Counted from the first letter of the stretch, positions 22,081-34,269 are shown. The stretch is DNA of 64,000 bases from Flaccisagitta enflata (GCA_965153355.1 OZ231128.1:9238001-9302000), one strand, 5' to 3'. Notes: generated by a model not told the origin, from the sequence alone. Numbers and translations are program-made.

Positions 22081-22529
22081 CAAAAGCTTTAGATGATACC
22101 CCTGCCCTGCCTGAGAAGGTTGTGCTTATGTTGTTTCAACTTTCATAAGTATCAGTACCTTGGTAGAGAATGCCGGCGGTCCCAGTTGGTTGTACCTCGA
22201 TTCTTGCCTTTAAGGGTATGGTTTTCTAATCAATATTGCTAGTGTCAGTACTTCCACCAGTACATTAGTAATCTTTTGTAAGATGTTTTGTGTATACTAT
22301 ATGGTATAGGCCTGTCCAACCCTATACTAATGAGGTATGCAGTCAAGCTGATTGTTTTGTCAGGTAAGCTTTTTGTTTTTCAGTAGTAAAGGATAGTTGT
22401 GAGCAATCCGGAGTAAACACCATTGAAAGCTTGCAAGGCTTTCATCCTTTGTTAATTGGAGAATTCTGGCCTCCTTTTATAAGGGCAATGTTGTTTCAAC
22501 TTTCATATGGGGAATTTTCTCCTTCTCCT

Positions 22530-22856
22530 CCTCCTCCTCCTGGGATCCGGCCTCTTGGCTTGGATTTGGACTTTTAGGCTGAGATTTGGGCCTCTAGGCT
22601 AGGATCTGGAGCTCCAGGCTCGGATTTGGGCCTCTAGGCTAGGATTTGGGCCTCGAGGCTAGGATTTGGGCGTCAAGACCGAGATTTGGTCCTCGAGACT
22701 GGAATTTGGGCTTAGAGACTAGGATTTGAGGAGGGGGGGGGGGACGGAGAAGAAGAAGGAGGAAGAGGAGAAGGAGGAGAAGAAGAAGGAGAAAATTCCC
22801 CATATGTGTGAAAGCATAGGTCATCGACCCCTTCGGGGCCGCTGCCCAAAAGGGGA
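22530..22856 (-). mobile_element. F2 element with minisatellite
   Basis: GCCTCTAGGCTAGGATTTGG units are followed by AGGAGAAGAAGAAGG, CATAGGTCATCGACC and hairpin CCCCTTCGGGGCCGCTGCCC. The strand call is arbitrary because no gene polarity is known. Confidence 0.6.
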
Positions 22857-23572
22857 CTGACCAACCAACCAACCAACAAACCAACAAACCAACCGACCAA
22901 CCGACCAACCGACTGACGGACCGACATAGCGGGGTGTACTACCTAGGAAAAAAGTTTGGACACACCTTTAACCTAAGATATCTTTGCTTCTAGAAACGTT
23001 AGATACTTAAAAAAAAAAGAAATTAATCTGCTTCAAAAAATCTTCAAAATGAGCGCAATCTGGTTCCTGTAGCTCTAACCATTTAGAAATGGCAAGCAAA
23101 AGAGTGAAAATGGTTATTTTCAAAATTTGTAAAAATGATAGCACTAGAAAATGAAAAAAATCAGCAGTTCCTTCTTCCTAGGATATTTTGGCTTCCAGAG
23201 CATCTAGAAGGATTTTCCTTCAAAGAAAATTAATCTACATTGAAAAATCTAACAGATGAGCGCAATCCGCTTACTGTAGCTTTAGCCGTTAAGAAATGGC
23301 AAGCAAATCTATGAAGCTATTTCCAAATTGATGTGTACGCAAAAGTTGCACACACACACAGTGGAACAAGATCCCCCAAACCTTTATAAAAGCTCTTAAA
23401 TTCATTCAAAAGATTTGGCCAAAGACATTTCATGAAGAAAAAAGTTTATAGGTCGTAGTAGTACTCTTCATATTAAGATCTGTGTCATATCTAATGAATA
23501 AATCATGACATTCTCCAGGTGTGTCCAAACTTTTTTCCTAGGTAGTAGAGTCGCGTAGCACGTGACAAAAAA
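22857..23572 (+). mobile_element. HINE-A right half, split by a MITE
   Basis: The ACCAACCAACC/GACCGACC tract and AGCGGGGTG are cut at 22938 and resume at 23546 with GAGTCGCGTAGCACGTGAC. Rejoining at the duplicated TA restores the usual GGGGTGTAGAGTCGCGT order. Confidence 0.7.
22939..23545. mobile_element. 607-bp MITE nested in a HINE-A, TIR CTACCTAGGAAAAAAGTTTG
   Basis: The roughly 30-bp inverted ends are essentially perfect and continue with GACACACCT. TA flanks both sides. A diverged 447-bp relative is at 52056. Confidence 0.9.
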
Positions 23573-23639
23573 GAACCAAGTTGTAGTTCATCGAGGACAG
23601 GAGATTACCAATCTTAATTAGAACCACGTGCTAATATAA

Positions 23640-24306
23640 ATAGTCGCAAAAGCGTCAGATGGTCAGCGGTACCCGTTGCCCCTATGTGAGTGTGTGTGGG
23701 TGTGTGGTGGTAAGAGGGGCAGCGGCCCCAAAGGGACCGATGACCTATGCTGTTTTTATTAAAGCTTCAAGGCTGGAATTAGGGCCTGGAGGCTGGGATT
23801 TGAGCCTCAAGACCAGAAATTGGGCCTTGAGACCAGTATTTGAGCCTCAAGGCTGGAATTGGGGCCTTGAAGCTGGGATTTGGGCCTTTGAAGCTGGGAT
23901 TTGAGCCTTGAGGCTGCGATTTGAGCCTCAAGGCTGAGATTTGGGCCTCAAGGCGAGATTTGAGCCTCAAGGCTGGTATTTGAGCTTCGTGGCTGGGATT
24001 TGAGCTTCTTGGCTAGAAACTGAGCCATAAGGCTATGATTTGAGCCTCAAGGCTGGGATTTGAGCCTGGAGGCTGGGATTTGTGGCTCAAGGCTGGGAGT
24101 TGAGCTTTTAGGCTGGCTTTTGAGCTTTGAGGGCTGGAAAATGAGCCTTCAGGCTGGAAAATGAGCCCTGCGACTAGAATTTGAGCTTCGGAGCCGGGGG
24201 GGGGGGGATGGAGGAGAAGGAGAAGAAGGAGAAGGAGGAGGAGGAGAAAATCTCCCATATGTGTGAGAGCATAGGTCATCGGCCCCTTCGGGGCCGCTGC
24301 CCAAAA
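23640..24306 (+). mobile_element. F2 element, full-length
   Basis: The left end carries GGTCAGCGGTACCCGTTGCC and GGGCAGCGGCCCCAAAGGGA. It is followed by about 17 units of GCCTCAAGGCTGGGATTTGA type (23770-24190) and an AGGAGAAGG tract. The right end is CATAGGTCATCGGCC with CCCTTCGGGGCCGCTGCCC. This is the best view of F2 architecture: near-inverted hairpin segments on both sides of a minisatellite. Confidence 0.75.
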
Positions 24307-24418
24307 GGAAAATACATGGAGTATCCATCCAGTAGTCAGTACTCAACACACAACGCTCTCCAAATCATATCCATTATCTCCATTGGCAACTTTCAAGCCA
24401 GATTAACATTTTCAGTTA
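24303..24418 (+). repeat. 116-bp direct repeat, copy 1
   Basis: From AAAAGGAAAATACATGGAG to TTTTCAGTTA, apparently identical to 25278-25393. It starts exactly where the F2 hairpin end stops. Confidence 0.9.
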
Positions 24419-25277
24419 ACTATGGCAAAAAAAAAAACCGAACAACTTTTGAGAGGGCAAAAAAGTATGAAGATGTTGACCAATTTGCATAAAATTTACA
24501 GTGAATGATAACCCTGATATGGACTATGTCTGGTTAAAATTTCATCAAAATCCGTTGAAAACTTTAGCCGTTATCACGTTTTTACTGAAGTCACCTCTTT
24601 TTTGGACTGCCAGAGATGACGTTTATCCTAAATCAAAATATTACCATTCTTAGTAAAATTGGCATTGTGCAAAAAGTTTTGGGAGTTTTGTCATGATTTT
24701 TGAACTGTAGTCTGATGGTAATATTTACTAATACTAGGCAAAATTCGCATCTACTCAGATAAAGTCTAGTGGGGTAGATATTGGTTGATTGTAAGCTTGC
24801 TCAGGATAAGAAATATTCTGCTACCTGTTAGAATATTTTTGCAATTTGGGGGACTAAAAATGCTTCAATCTTCACAAAAATTTTACTGGAGATGAATCAT
24901 ATGTACAAAAGTTACCAGTTAAAAAATCATGATGATTGGTAAAAAACTCTGGCCTTAGCATCGATTCATATTTCAGATTTCATCTTCATTTACTTCATTC
25001 TAAAAACCACAAAAAAAGTTTTAGAAAACTTGCTGTTTCTGCTAAAATAATTGGAGTTTTGTAATGAAATTTTTATCACAGCCTGCTAACACTGTGGTTT
25101 ACTTCCACTTAAAATTTCATCAAAATCGGACTAGATTTAGTATGGTTTTTTAAGTTTGTTTATTGATTCTTAGTAAATTCTTGTGTGTGTACATTGAATT
25201 TCTGATCTTCTGACAAGCACTTTTAAAAAATCTATAATTCTCAAACTATTTAGAGCAGGTCATTGATTTTTTCAGTG

Positions 25278-25393
25278 AAAAGGAAAATACATGGAGTATC
25301 CATCCAGTAGTCAGTACTCAACACACAACGCTCTCCAAATCATATCCATTATCTCCATTGGCAACTTTCAAGCCAGATTAACATTTTCAGTTA
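25278..25393 (+). repeat. 116-bp direct repeat, copy 2
   Basis: Same 116 bases as copy 1, 975 bp downstream. The 859 bp between them is AT-rich, without coding signal or LTR-type ends. Confidence 0.9.
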
Positions 25394-25655
25394 TTACCAG
25401 GCTGCAGACACCTGATTATTTTCTCTTTTTCTTTTAACAGCTGTTTCTTTTTTCCTTTTAACTTACACAATGCAAATTTGTCCTGATGTATGATGTACCG
25501 TATGCCACTGTCGCTTATTAAGTTGACAAAATAAACAAACCTCATTACTAAAACTAATTACTTAGATCAAGATGAACGCCCTTTATATTCATCTGTTCGT
25601 TTCCTCGTTTCTCTAGTCACTCGATCTGTTGGATTGTTGGTGAGAAATACCAAGA

Positions 25656-25943
<288 letters not shown>

Positions 25944-26040
25944 CATGGTGGGGTAGGTTTTTATCGTTGAGGTGATGTTGTTGTTTTGGGTGTTCAATTT
26001 AACCAGATAACCAACAAAAAAAAATAGAAGATAAAGAGAA

Positions 26041-26327
26041 ACAGGGCTGGATACACGGCCAAAAAGTAGTCGCTTGTGGGTGGGAAGTGGCAGTTTTGTA
26101 GGGGGCAGGGACAGTATGTGAGTGGGTGCGAAATGTATTGTGGTAGGGCAGGGGCAGTAATGCTCAGAAATCGCTTTTCCAGCTAATTTCAGGTCATCTG
26201 AAATTCGCGTTCTGGACATACCTACCTACCTACCTGCCTACCTACCTACCTACCTACCTACCTACCTACCTACCTACCTACTAAGGGATACACCCACTTA
26301 TAGAATCACTTAGCAAGCGACTAAAAA
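26041..26327 (+). mobile_element. HINE-A variant with CTT-type arms
   Basis: Left GGATACACGGC, then arm AGTCGCTTGTGGG; an ACCT/CTAC tetranucleotide tract (26217-26280); right end CACTTAGCAAGCGACT plus AAAAA. The unusual CTTG in the left arm is matched by CAAG in the right arm. Confidence 0.75.
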
Positions 26328-27604
26328 GAGAAAGAGACTGACAGAAACTGGTAAAGATGAAGACAGATATTTTGATTGATTGTCTTGCGCAATAACGAAT
26401 ATTGGTTGTGACAATCAAGCAATTGTTTTTGAAAGGGTGCAATAAAACAAATTCGATCAAAGATAATATGAATTTTATGATACTTATCTATTTCTACTGT
26501 CATTGTTCCATTGTTCCATAAATTGATGCTCAGTAAGAAAGGCTCTCTTTGATGTTTCTACTCCATGCATGATATACATTGTATATATACTATACATTTA
26601 TACGATACATATGCGCACTATCTATGGAAAAGAAATCTTCACCCTTGAAACAAGAGTCAATTTTGGTGGTGTGCCACCCATGACAACTTTTAAATGCGAA
26701 CAATCTGGGATCCGTGCCTTTCCAAAGATGCTTCTATTCAGGTGTGAAGATTTCTTTGTTTGAAAAGTAATGTCTGTCCAATAAAAAGTCATCACTAAAT
26801 AATCAAACAGGGTTCAAAATGTTTTTTGTTTAAGTTTACAGTAAGCAACCCATTGAAAAGGCAATAAGCCAGGCAGGGCCAGGGGGTACCACTTGAAATT
26901 GTAAAAGTACAAAAAAAATGATGCAAGTTGAATTCCTTTATAATGGGAAAGAAATTTCGAAATTTTTTGATGCAAAAAAGAAAATCTTTTTGTTTATTCA
27001 GGAACCGCACATTTCTTTTGAAATTTTCATTCAAATTTTTTTTTCTAATGATTTTTTTTCAATTTGTCAATCTTTATAATACAGAAAAACTTGTTCATAT
27101 ACTTTGATTTCTCAAAAAGTCTTCTAAAGACCTAAAAATGATATTTTGCCGTTTTTCTTTTCATTGAAAAAAATCAAACTTTATATCCCCATTGGTTCAC
27201 AATGTAACTTTTGTTCAGACCGACGTAAATTTTCGAAAAAAGGCCACCGTGCAGCGACCATGACAGCGGCCAGGACAATGGCACGGCCGCGCCTATAAAC
27301 GATGTGACGTGGCCTTTGACAAATGATTTGTTTTTAGAAGACCTCATTGTATAATTTTACCAAATAGAAGTTTCATTGTTCCTTTTCATTGTTTGTTTGG
27401 TGTTCAATTACACTAAAAACGACAATGGTTTATGATAGATCATTTGTTTCCTTGATCGTTAAGAAAAGAATCTCGGAGTCAGATGAAAAGATCATTAAAG
27501 TCAATTTCAAAGTCGCGCAATGAAAGAAAGTACTTGTACATGAGGTTCTGATCTATTGTGCTCTCATTTTACAATAGGCAATCGATTGTCATGAGTTGAT
27601 CCGG
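26328..27604. other. intergenic, AT-rich
   Basis: No exon, hairpin or array recognised. GGCACGGCCGCGCC near 27280 is a small GC-rich island without other features. Confidence 0.35.
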
Positions 27605-29202
27605 TTTTTAGTCGCGTGCACGCGACTCTATGACCCACTCTGTCCGTCTGTCTGTCGGTCGGTCCGTCGGTCACACTTAGCTTTCGTTAGCTTTTTTATG
27701 TTGCTTTATGTTATTTTAAGTCATTTCATGTCATTTTAAGTTATTCTAAGTCATTCTAAGTCCTTCTAAGTCATTCTAAGTCATTCCAAGTCATTCTAAG
27801 TCACTTTAAGTCATTTTTTGACTTTTGAAGTTTTTGTTGTTTTATGTTAATTTAAGTCATTTTAAGTCATTTTAAGTCATTCAAAGTCATTCTAAGTCAT
27901 CCTAAGTCATCTTAAGTCATTCTAAGTCATTCTTAGTCACTCAAAGTCATTTTTTGACTTTTGAAGTTTTTGTCATTTTACACCATTTAAAGTTATTTCA
28001 AGTCATCTCAATTCATTTCAAGTCATTCTTAGTAATTCTAAGTCATTTAAAGTCTGGTTTGAGTCTGGTTAAGTCTGATTAAAGTCTGGTTTAAATCTGG
28101 TTTAAGTCTGGTTTAAGTCTGGTTTAGGTCAGGGTTAAGTCTGGTTTATGTCTGATTCTGGTCTGGTTTATGGCTGGTTTAAGTCTGGTTTTAGTCTAGT
28201 ATAAGTTTGGCTTAAGAGTTAAGTCATTCTTAGTCATTCTGAGTCACTTGAAGTCATTCTGAGTCACTAGAAGTCATTCTGAGTCACTAGAAGTCATTCT
28301 GAGTCACTATAAGTCAGTCTGAGTCTGTAAGGTTTAGCATTTTTTCGCCGTTTTATGTCTTTTCAAGTCATTTTAAGTCATTTTTAGTCAATCTTAGTCA
28401 TTCTAAGTCATTCTAAGTCATTCTAAGTCAATTTAGGTCATTTTTTTTTTGTGATTGCAGTTTTTGTCATTTTTTGTCATTTTACATCATTTTAAGTCAT
28501 TTTAAATCATTTTAAGTCATTTTTAGTCATTTAAAGACATTCTTTGTCATTCTGAGTCACTATAAGTCATTCTGAGTCACTATAAGTCATTCCATTTTAC
28601 ATCATTTTAAGTCTGGTTTAGATCTGATTTAAGTTTGGTTAAGGTCTGGTTTAAGTTTGGTTAAGATCTAGTTTAAGTCTGGTTTAAGTCTGGTTTAAGT
28701 CTGGTTTAAGTCTGGTTTAAGTCTGGTTTAGGTCTGGTTTAGGTCTGGTTTAAGTCTAGTCTGGTTTGAGTCTAGTTTGAGTCTAGTTTGAGTCTAGTTT
28801 GAGTCTAGTTTGAGTCTAGTTTGAGTCTGGCTTGAGTCTGGCTTGAGTCTGGCTTGAGTCTGCTTTGAGTCTGGCTTGAGTCTGGCTTGAGTCTGGCTTG
28901 AGTCTGGCTTGAGTCTGGTTTGAGTCTGGTTTGAGTCTGGTTTGAGTCTAGTTAAAGTCTGGTTTAAGTCTGGTTTAAGTCTGGTTTAAGTCTGGTTTAA
29001 GTCTGGTTTAAGTCTGGTTTAAGTCTGGTTTAAGTCTGGTTTAAGTCTGGTTTAAGTCTGGTTTAAGTCTGGTTTAAGTCTGGTTTAAGTCTGGTTTAAG
29101 TCTGGTTTAAGTCTGGATTAAGTCAATAAAGTGATACAATAAGGAGTCAGGTCAATTCAGTTACCATCATCTCGCACGCGACTTAAAGGTGTTGGCCTTG
29201 TT
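27605..29202 (-). mobile_element. HINE-B element with expanded 10-11 bp arrays, 1.6 kb
   Basis: On the plus strand: TTTTTAGTCGCGTGCACGCG, a GTCYGTCGGTC tract, (TAAGTCATTT)n arrays (about 27715-28600) and (GTCTGGTTTAA)n arrays (about 28040-29120). It closes with CGCACGCGACTTAAAGG and TGTTGGCCTTGTT. Both ends are intact. Confidence 0.85.
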
Positions 29203-29450
29203 ACGGAAGAATCGGCTTCTTTGTTTACCTCCAACTATAAAACTCCGTTCAAGACTCGCGTTTTCAGCCCGATTTTCTTCAAACCACCGATTAACTTTAA
29301 CTGAACGCCTTTTAGAAACGAATTAGTTTAGTGAGCTTTGGTTTCTCTTAATCTTGGTTTCTCTTAATCAACAGGTAAGTGCACTCCACAGTAGGTCATC
29401 GCTCTCACCAGGGCCACTGCCCAAAAAAAAAACTTGGATCCATGTAATTC

Positions 29451-29641
29451 TTAGTCGCGTGCACGCGACTCTACAACCCGCTTTGTCCGTCGGTTGGTCG
29501 GTCGGTCGGTCGGTCACACTTTACTTTTTTTATGTTTTTATTTCTTTGACCGCACTGCTCCTGCCCAAATGGTCTGGTGACCTCAAATATGGCCCCTGCC
29601 CACCCGCACGCGACTTCGGTAGCCGTGTATCCGGCCTTGTT
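29451..29641 (-). mobile_element. HINE-A element, intact
   Basis: Plus-strand TTAGTCGCGTGCACGCGACT, (GTCGGTCG)n, GCTCCTGCCC, CCCGCACGCGACTTCGG and CCGTGTATCCGGCCTTGTT. The arms are fully complementary. Confidence 0.85.
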
Positions 29642-30117
29642 CATTCAGTGGATCACCGCTAGAGCGCATCCGCAATTAAGGCTGTCTTGTCTCTGACACA
29701 CGAAACACACGAAACTTGCTGTTATACAAAAGATTTTGTAATGACAGTTGTGCTTTACTAAAGCTCATGTAATGGGATCAAGCGAAAATTTTTGCTTCAC
29801 AGCGAAGCTGCCTAAATGCCAATTTAGAAATACGTAATGACAAAATTTCTTATCGGACAGCAAGTTGTATGCCTAAAAGACAGGCACGCCTCATTTGCGG
29901 GTGCGCTCTAATGATGCTACAATGTAATCATATATTGGCATACTGGCAGCCTTCAATAAGGCATAAGCTTGCCCAATCCTTTGACAACGGCTCTTGTGAA
30001 GCTCAACTGTACCTTCCTTTGTTGCTTCAAATGAACTCTCTTCTCTCTGATCTCCTTCATCTTTGACTTTTCTCACGTTGAAACTTGAAAGTGCGAAAGA
30101 AGGAAGAAGAAAGAAGA
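29642..30117. other. intergenic, possible MITE remnant
   Basis: CGCTAGAGCGCATCCGCAAT (29658) and GCGGGTGCGCTCTA (29897) form a loose inverted pair. No gene is seen. Confidence 0.3.
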
Positions 30118-30850
30118 AAGAAGAACAGGTCGCCCAAGGGCAATATGTGGTCAGCGATACCCGTTGCCCTGCTTTGAGTGATTGTGAATTGGAGTGAGGG
30201 GGAGCAGGGCAGCGGCCCCGAAGGGGACGAAGTCCTGTAGAACACAGGGGGACTTTCATTCGTCCTGCCTGAAGAAGTGAATGAAATGCTATAGAGGGCT
30301 GACTGAAGGCCTTCAAGAGCCTAAACTGAGGTCTAAGAGGGCTGATGTAATGCCAATTGGAAGCTTGAGAGGGCTAACATGAAGCTTGAGAGAGCTGGAT
30401 TAAGGCTTGAAAGGTCAGAGGACTAAATTGAAGCCTGAGAGAAATAAATTGAGGCTTAGATAGCTGACTTGAGGCCTGAGAGAGCAGGTTTGAAGCCTGA
30501 GAATTTAAATTTGAAGCCAGAAAAGCCTAATTTGAGACCTGACAGGCCAGGTTTGAGGCCTGAGGGGTTGGATTTGCGGTCTGGGAGGTTGGATTTGAGG
30601 CTGGAGAGGCCGGATTTGAGGCCTGAGAGGCTGGATTTGAGGCCTGAGAGGCTAGATTTGAGGCCTGAGAGGCCAGATTTGAGGCCTCAGAAGCCAGATT
30701 TGAAGCCTCAGAGGCCAGATTTGAGGTCTCAGAGGCCAGATTTGAGGCTCGAGGGGCCTGATGGGGGGGGGGCGAACAAATAAACGGACGAACGAAAGTC
30801 CCCCTGTGTTCTACAGGACTTCGTCCCCTTCGGGGCCTCTGCCCAAAAAA
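30118..30850. mobile_element. F2 element, first of a tandem pair
   Basis: GGTCGCCCAAGGGCAATATG, then GGGCAGCGGCCCCGAAGGGG and ACACAGGGGGACTTTC. A minisatellite of GGCCTGAGAGGCTGGATTTG type (30300-30760) follows. The inverted AAGTCCCCCTGTGTTC segment and CCCCTTCGGGGCCTCTGCCC close it. About 50 bp is inverted across the minisatellite. Confidence 0.75.
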
Positions 30851-30867
30851 GAAAAAAGAAAGAAGAA

Positions 30868-31387
30868 AGAAGAACAGGTCGCCAAAGGGCAATATGTGGT
30901 CAGCGATACCCGTTGCCCTGCTTTGCGTGATTGTGAAATGGAGTGAGAGGAAGCAGGGCGGCGGCCCCAAAGGGAACGAAGTCCTATAGAACACAGGGGG
31001 ACTTTTGTTCCTCATTCCGTCTGTCCGTTTGTCTGTCTGTTTCCCCCAGGCCCTCTCAGGACCAAAATCTGCCCTCTTAGGCCTGAAATTTACCCTCTCA
31101 GGCCTGAAATCTGCCCTCTCAGGCCTTGAATCTGTGAGGGCAGATTTCAGGTCTGAGAGGGCAGATTTCAGGCCTGAGAGGGCAGATTTCAGGCCTGAAA
31201 GGGCAGATTCAAGGCCTGAGAGGGCAGATTTCAAGCCTGAGAGGGTAAATTTCGGGCCTGAGAGGGCAGATTTCAGGCCTGAGAGGGCCTAGGGGGACGC
31301 ACGGACAAATGGACGGACAAAATGAAAACGAAAGTCCCCCTGTGTTCTACAGGACTTCATCCCCTTCGGGGCCGCTGCCCAAAAAGT
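30868..31387. mobile_element. F2 element, second of a tandem pair
   Basis: Same order as the preceding copy. Its minisatellite (CAGGCCTGAGAGGGCAGATT) flips orientation near 31134, giving an internal palindrome. It has a GTCYGTC tract at 31018-31042. Confidence 0.75.
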
Positions 31388-32556
31388 GCTGCCTAACTGA
31401 AGTTCCATTTTTGGACTGAAGCCCAACAAAAGGGAAGATTCTTTTTTTTTTTTTTTTATCTATTTTTTTTTCTTTTAATAAGGTGAGAAAAAAAAGTGAG
31501 ATGAAACCAGCTGATAGAACAGGTTCTTCATCAATCCCAGGCATTTCTGAATACTGCTGATACATAGATGGAAAAGAAAAACAAACGATAATTAAGTGTA
31601 AACTATTCATCTGTACAAGTCGGTCTGTCCATTGAGCTTCATACTTCAGCTCCTTCGGCCTTACCAGGGATTTGGGTCCTCCACTCTTACAGGGCAGCGT
31701 GTGTCCATCTGTAATTCTGTAAATTGTTCAATGGCTTCTGAAAGTATGAAAAATATATGAAAAGTTTGGTTACAGTTGCTGCACTAATACTTTTACCTCC
31801 TTCAGTTTGTTTGAAGGGATTTTTCACCGGTCAGAACAAAAAAAAGAAGCTAAAAACCACTGTTAACTAACTACTTTTCATTGTTTTTTGGCTAACATAT
31901 TTCATCCTTAAGAAATGATGATCTAATTCTGAAAACGGTTCAAGAACGCACTTTTGAACTAATTCTTTGAGATAGATACTATGTAAACGACCACAAATTC
32001 GAAACCGTGACTTCTAGTTTCTAACTTACCTTCTCTATTAGATAACTTGTGGCGCTGCTGACTACAATTTATCCTTGGCTACTAGATGTTTTTGATTCAG
32101 CCAACTGCTCAAACACTTTTGACAATTGAGTACTGAAATATGAAAAGTGGAACAATGTCCCTCACTTTACCCAAATTGAAACAAATGGAAGAGGGTCCTC
32201 ACTGACCAGTCAATGCGCGTACCACTTCTGTATGAAAAGAATCTGAAAAAAATCCTTTCTCAAAACCACCTTCAACCATCAATGATTTAATTCCGACGTC
32301 AATTTAGATTCTTTTCAGTTATCATGCTGTCAAACTAGTTAATAAGCTGCAATCAGTTTTGAAATTATATATGCTCTTTTATTTCGTCAGCAAAAAAGCG
32401 ACAGAATTACAAAAACAAAACAACAGAAAACAAGGATGAAACAAATAAACTAACTAATTATCACAAGGAGATAGATACAGACTATTCATTTTCAATGATG
32501 ATTATCAAAACAATGAAATTGAAATTATAGACGCTAATCATGTCGTTAAAAAAGCA
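31388..32556. other. intergenic
   Basis: Contains a fragment (32130-32240, reverse) of the repeat duplicated inside the 17590 HINE-B; otherwise AT-rich with no gene. Confidence 0.35.
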
Positions 32557-32558
32557 TA

Positions 32559-32904
32559 CCGTATTTTTTGTAATTAGCGCCCCGGGCGCTTTTGAAATTG
32601 AAATAAAACATTGTTTTTTTAAACCTGCAATAAGCGCCCCCTATTTACTAATGTCTAACCACTGCTTTATGAATTTTATATTTTTGATAATTTTTTTACA
32701 ATCCAAAAAAATAAATCACCAAAAAAGAGAATATTTTGTTGTACTGCATTTCATTCTCATATGGATTTTGCAAAAAAATCTTTTTTCCAATAGATTTTCT
32801 ATGATCTTTTAAAAAATCCCTACTATCATCAGCTTGTTATTTCATGAAAAAGTCGGGGGGGGGGGCGCTAAGTAGAGGGGGGCCGATAACTGCAAGAAAT
32901 ACGG
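32559..32904. mobile_element. 346-bp MITE, TIR CCGTATTTTTTG
   Basis: Ends CCGTATTTTTTGTAATTAGC and the inverted CAAGAAATACGG, with GCGCCCC/GGGGGGCGC subterminal pairs. TA flanks both sides (32557-32558, 32905-32906). Confidence 0.8.
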
Positions 32905-33305
32905 TACAGAGACCTCAAGAATCTAGAACTCTTCAAACCACAAGAATTAAAGAGTGGGATGAGATCGTGATGAAGTTTCTAGAATCTTGTTTCTCCAGGA
33001 TGCTTCCTGAAAGAAACTTTTTTTAAAGTTTATGACCGTGAGAAATAAAACCTTTTTTTGCCAAAGTAATCTCCAGCTGGCCAGATAATCATTAAGTCAT
33101 TCCAGTTTCTTTTTTCAGGTTTTGATAATCAAGATTCATTCTGTATGACTTCTAGAAAAAACCGGGAAAATGGAGTCGTCTGAATTTGTTGAGATTCTAG
33201 GTAGTGTTACAGTAGATGTCATCTATACTTGGAAATAAGTTGGCCCTCATATCCTAATTACTATTTGTGCAAATAAGATGAAACTGTGTGTGTATAATGC
33301 TTATG

Positions 33306-33605
33306 TCCTATAAGGTTGAGCATGGGGTATGGCAGCTCTGTTAATTGAAAATTCTTTTGAATATACTAAATCAAATTCGCTTGGTTGAATCAGCTTTTGG
33401 AATCAGTCTAGTGGTTAACCTTGACTTCAGGTTTATCTTGATTAGTTTATTTAGTCAAAGGTTCCAGGTTCGAATCCATACTGGTTTTGCACTTTAAGCT
33501 GAAGTTCTTCAAAAAAAGTGATTGATCCTAAAATTTTATACTTAAAGTTTTTTTCCAAGGGTAAGCCGTAGGGGGATGCCATACCCCATCGTCAACCCTA
33601 TAGGG
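33306..33605. mobile_element. inverted-repeat element enclosing tRNA-like Pol III boxes
   Basis: CTATAAGGTTGAGCATGGGG at the left matches ATACCCCATCGTCAACCCTA inverted at the right, about 25 bp. Inside are AGTCTAGTGGTTAACC (A-box-like, 33404) and GGTTCGAATCC (B-box-like, about 33468). The T-arm does not fold properly, so this is not a functional tRNA; a SINE remnant is possible. Confidence 0.35.
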
Positions 33606-34269
33606 TGTATACAATATATTAGCAAAATATCAGTCCCCTCACTATACTGATGCTCAGGTTATGATTTCCTATAGGGGTAAGGATAATAAAAGGTAAGGCG
33701 CGGCCACCTAAAAGTGGAATTTCAAGGCCAATATTGATTTCAATAGAAGCCTGAGACAGTCCCACAACATGATCTGCTCGTAGAATGTTTATTTTATTGC
33801 TATTTGTCATTTAGATACAGGCAACTGGATAAGGAGTGGTGTGGGGCCGGGACTAAAAACCCTACCAATTCTAACTGCCTAGTTAGCTCACTCAAATGAC
33901 AGAGAATTCAACACCTAGATTTTAGTTTTCTGCATAAAATTCTATACAAGCTGACAGTGTTCCAGAAAGTGGATTCCCTAAGCATCTCATCATGGACTTA
34001 AGAGACTAAGGCCGCTGGATTCTAGGGTGGTTGGGCGAGTATAGGTGGGTGTGTCGTTGGCGTGGGGTCGATACCTGGGCGTAGGGTTGGTATATGAGCG
34101 TCAACAGGGTCGGGGTATGGGCAGCCGTTCAGGATGGAAGGGGGGATAGGAAGGAGGGAAGAGGGCTTAGGAGTGGGGATAGATCGCAGGAGAGGGTATG
34201 GGAGAGGGTGTAGGTGAGGGGTTGGGCGCAGGAGAGGGTGTACGAGAGGGTGTAGGGCGTAAGAGAGGG

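Noticed and set aside
24303-25393. Small LTR retroelement (116-bp direct repeats)
   Set aside because: Repeats lack TG...CA ends, there is no primer-binding site, polypurine tract or flanking duplication.
30300-31300. Regular 20-25 bp repeats resembling a CRISPR array
   Set aside because: No constant repeat with unique spacers, and eukaryotic context; it is an F2 minisatellite.
33400-33485. tRNA gene
   Set aside because: B-box present but T-stem pairs only 2 of 5 positions and there is no acceptor stem.
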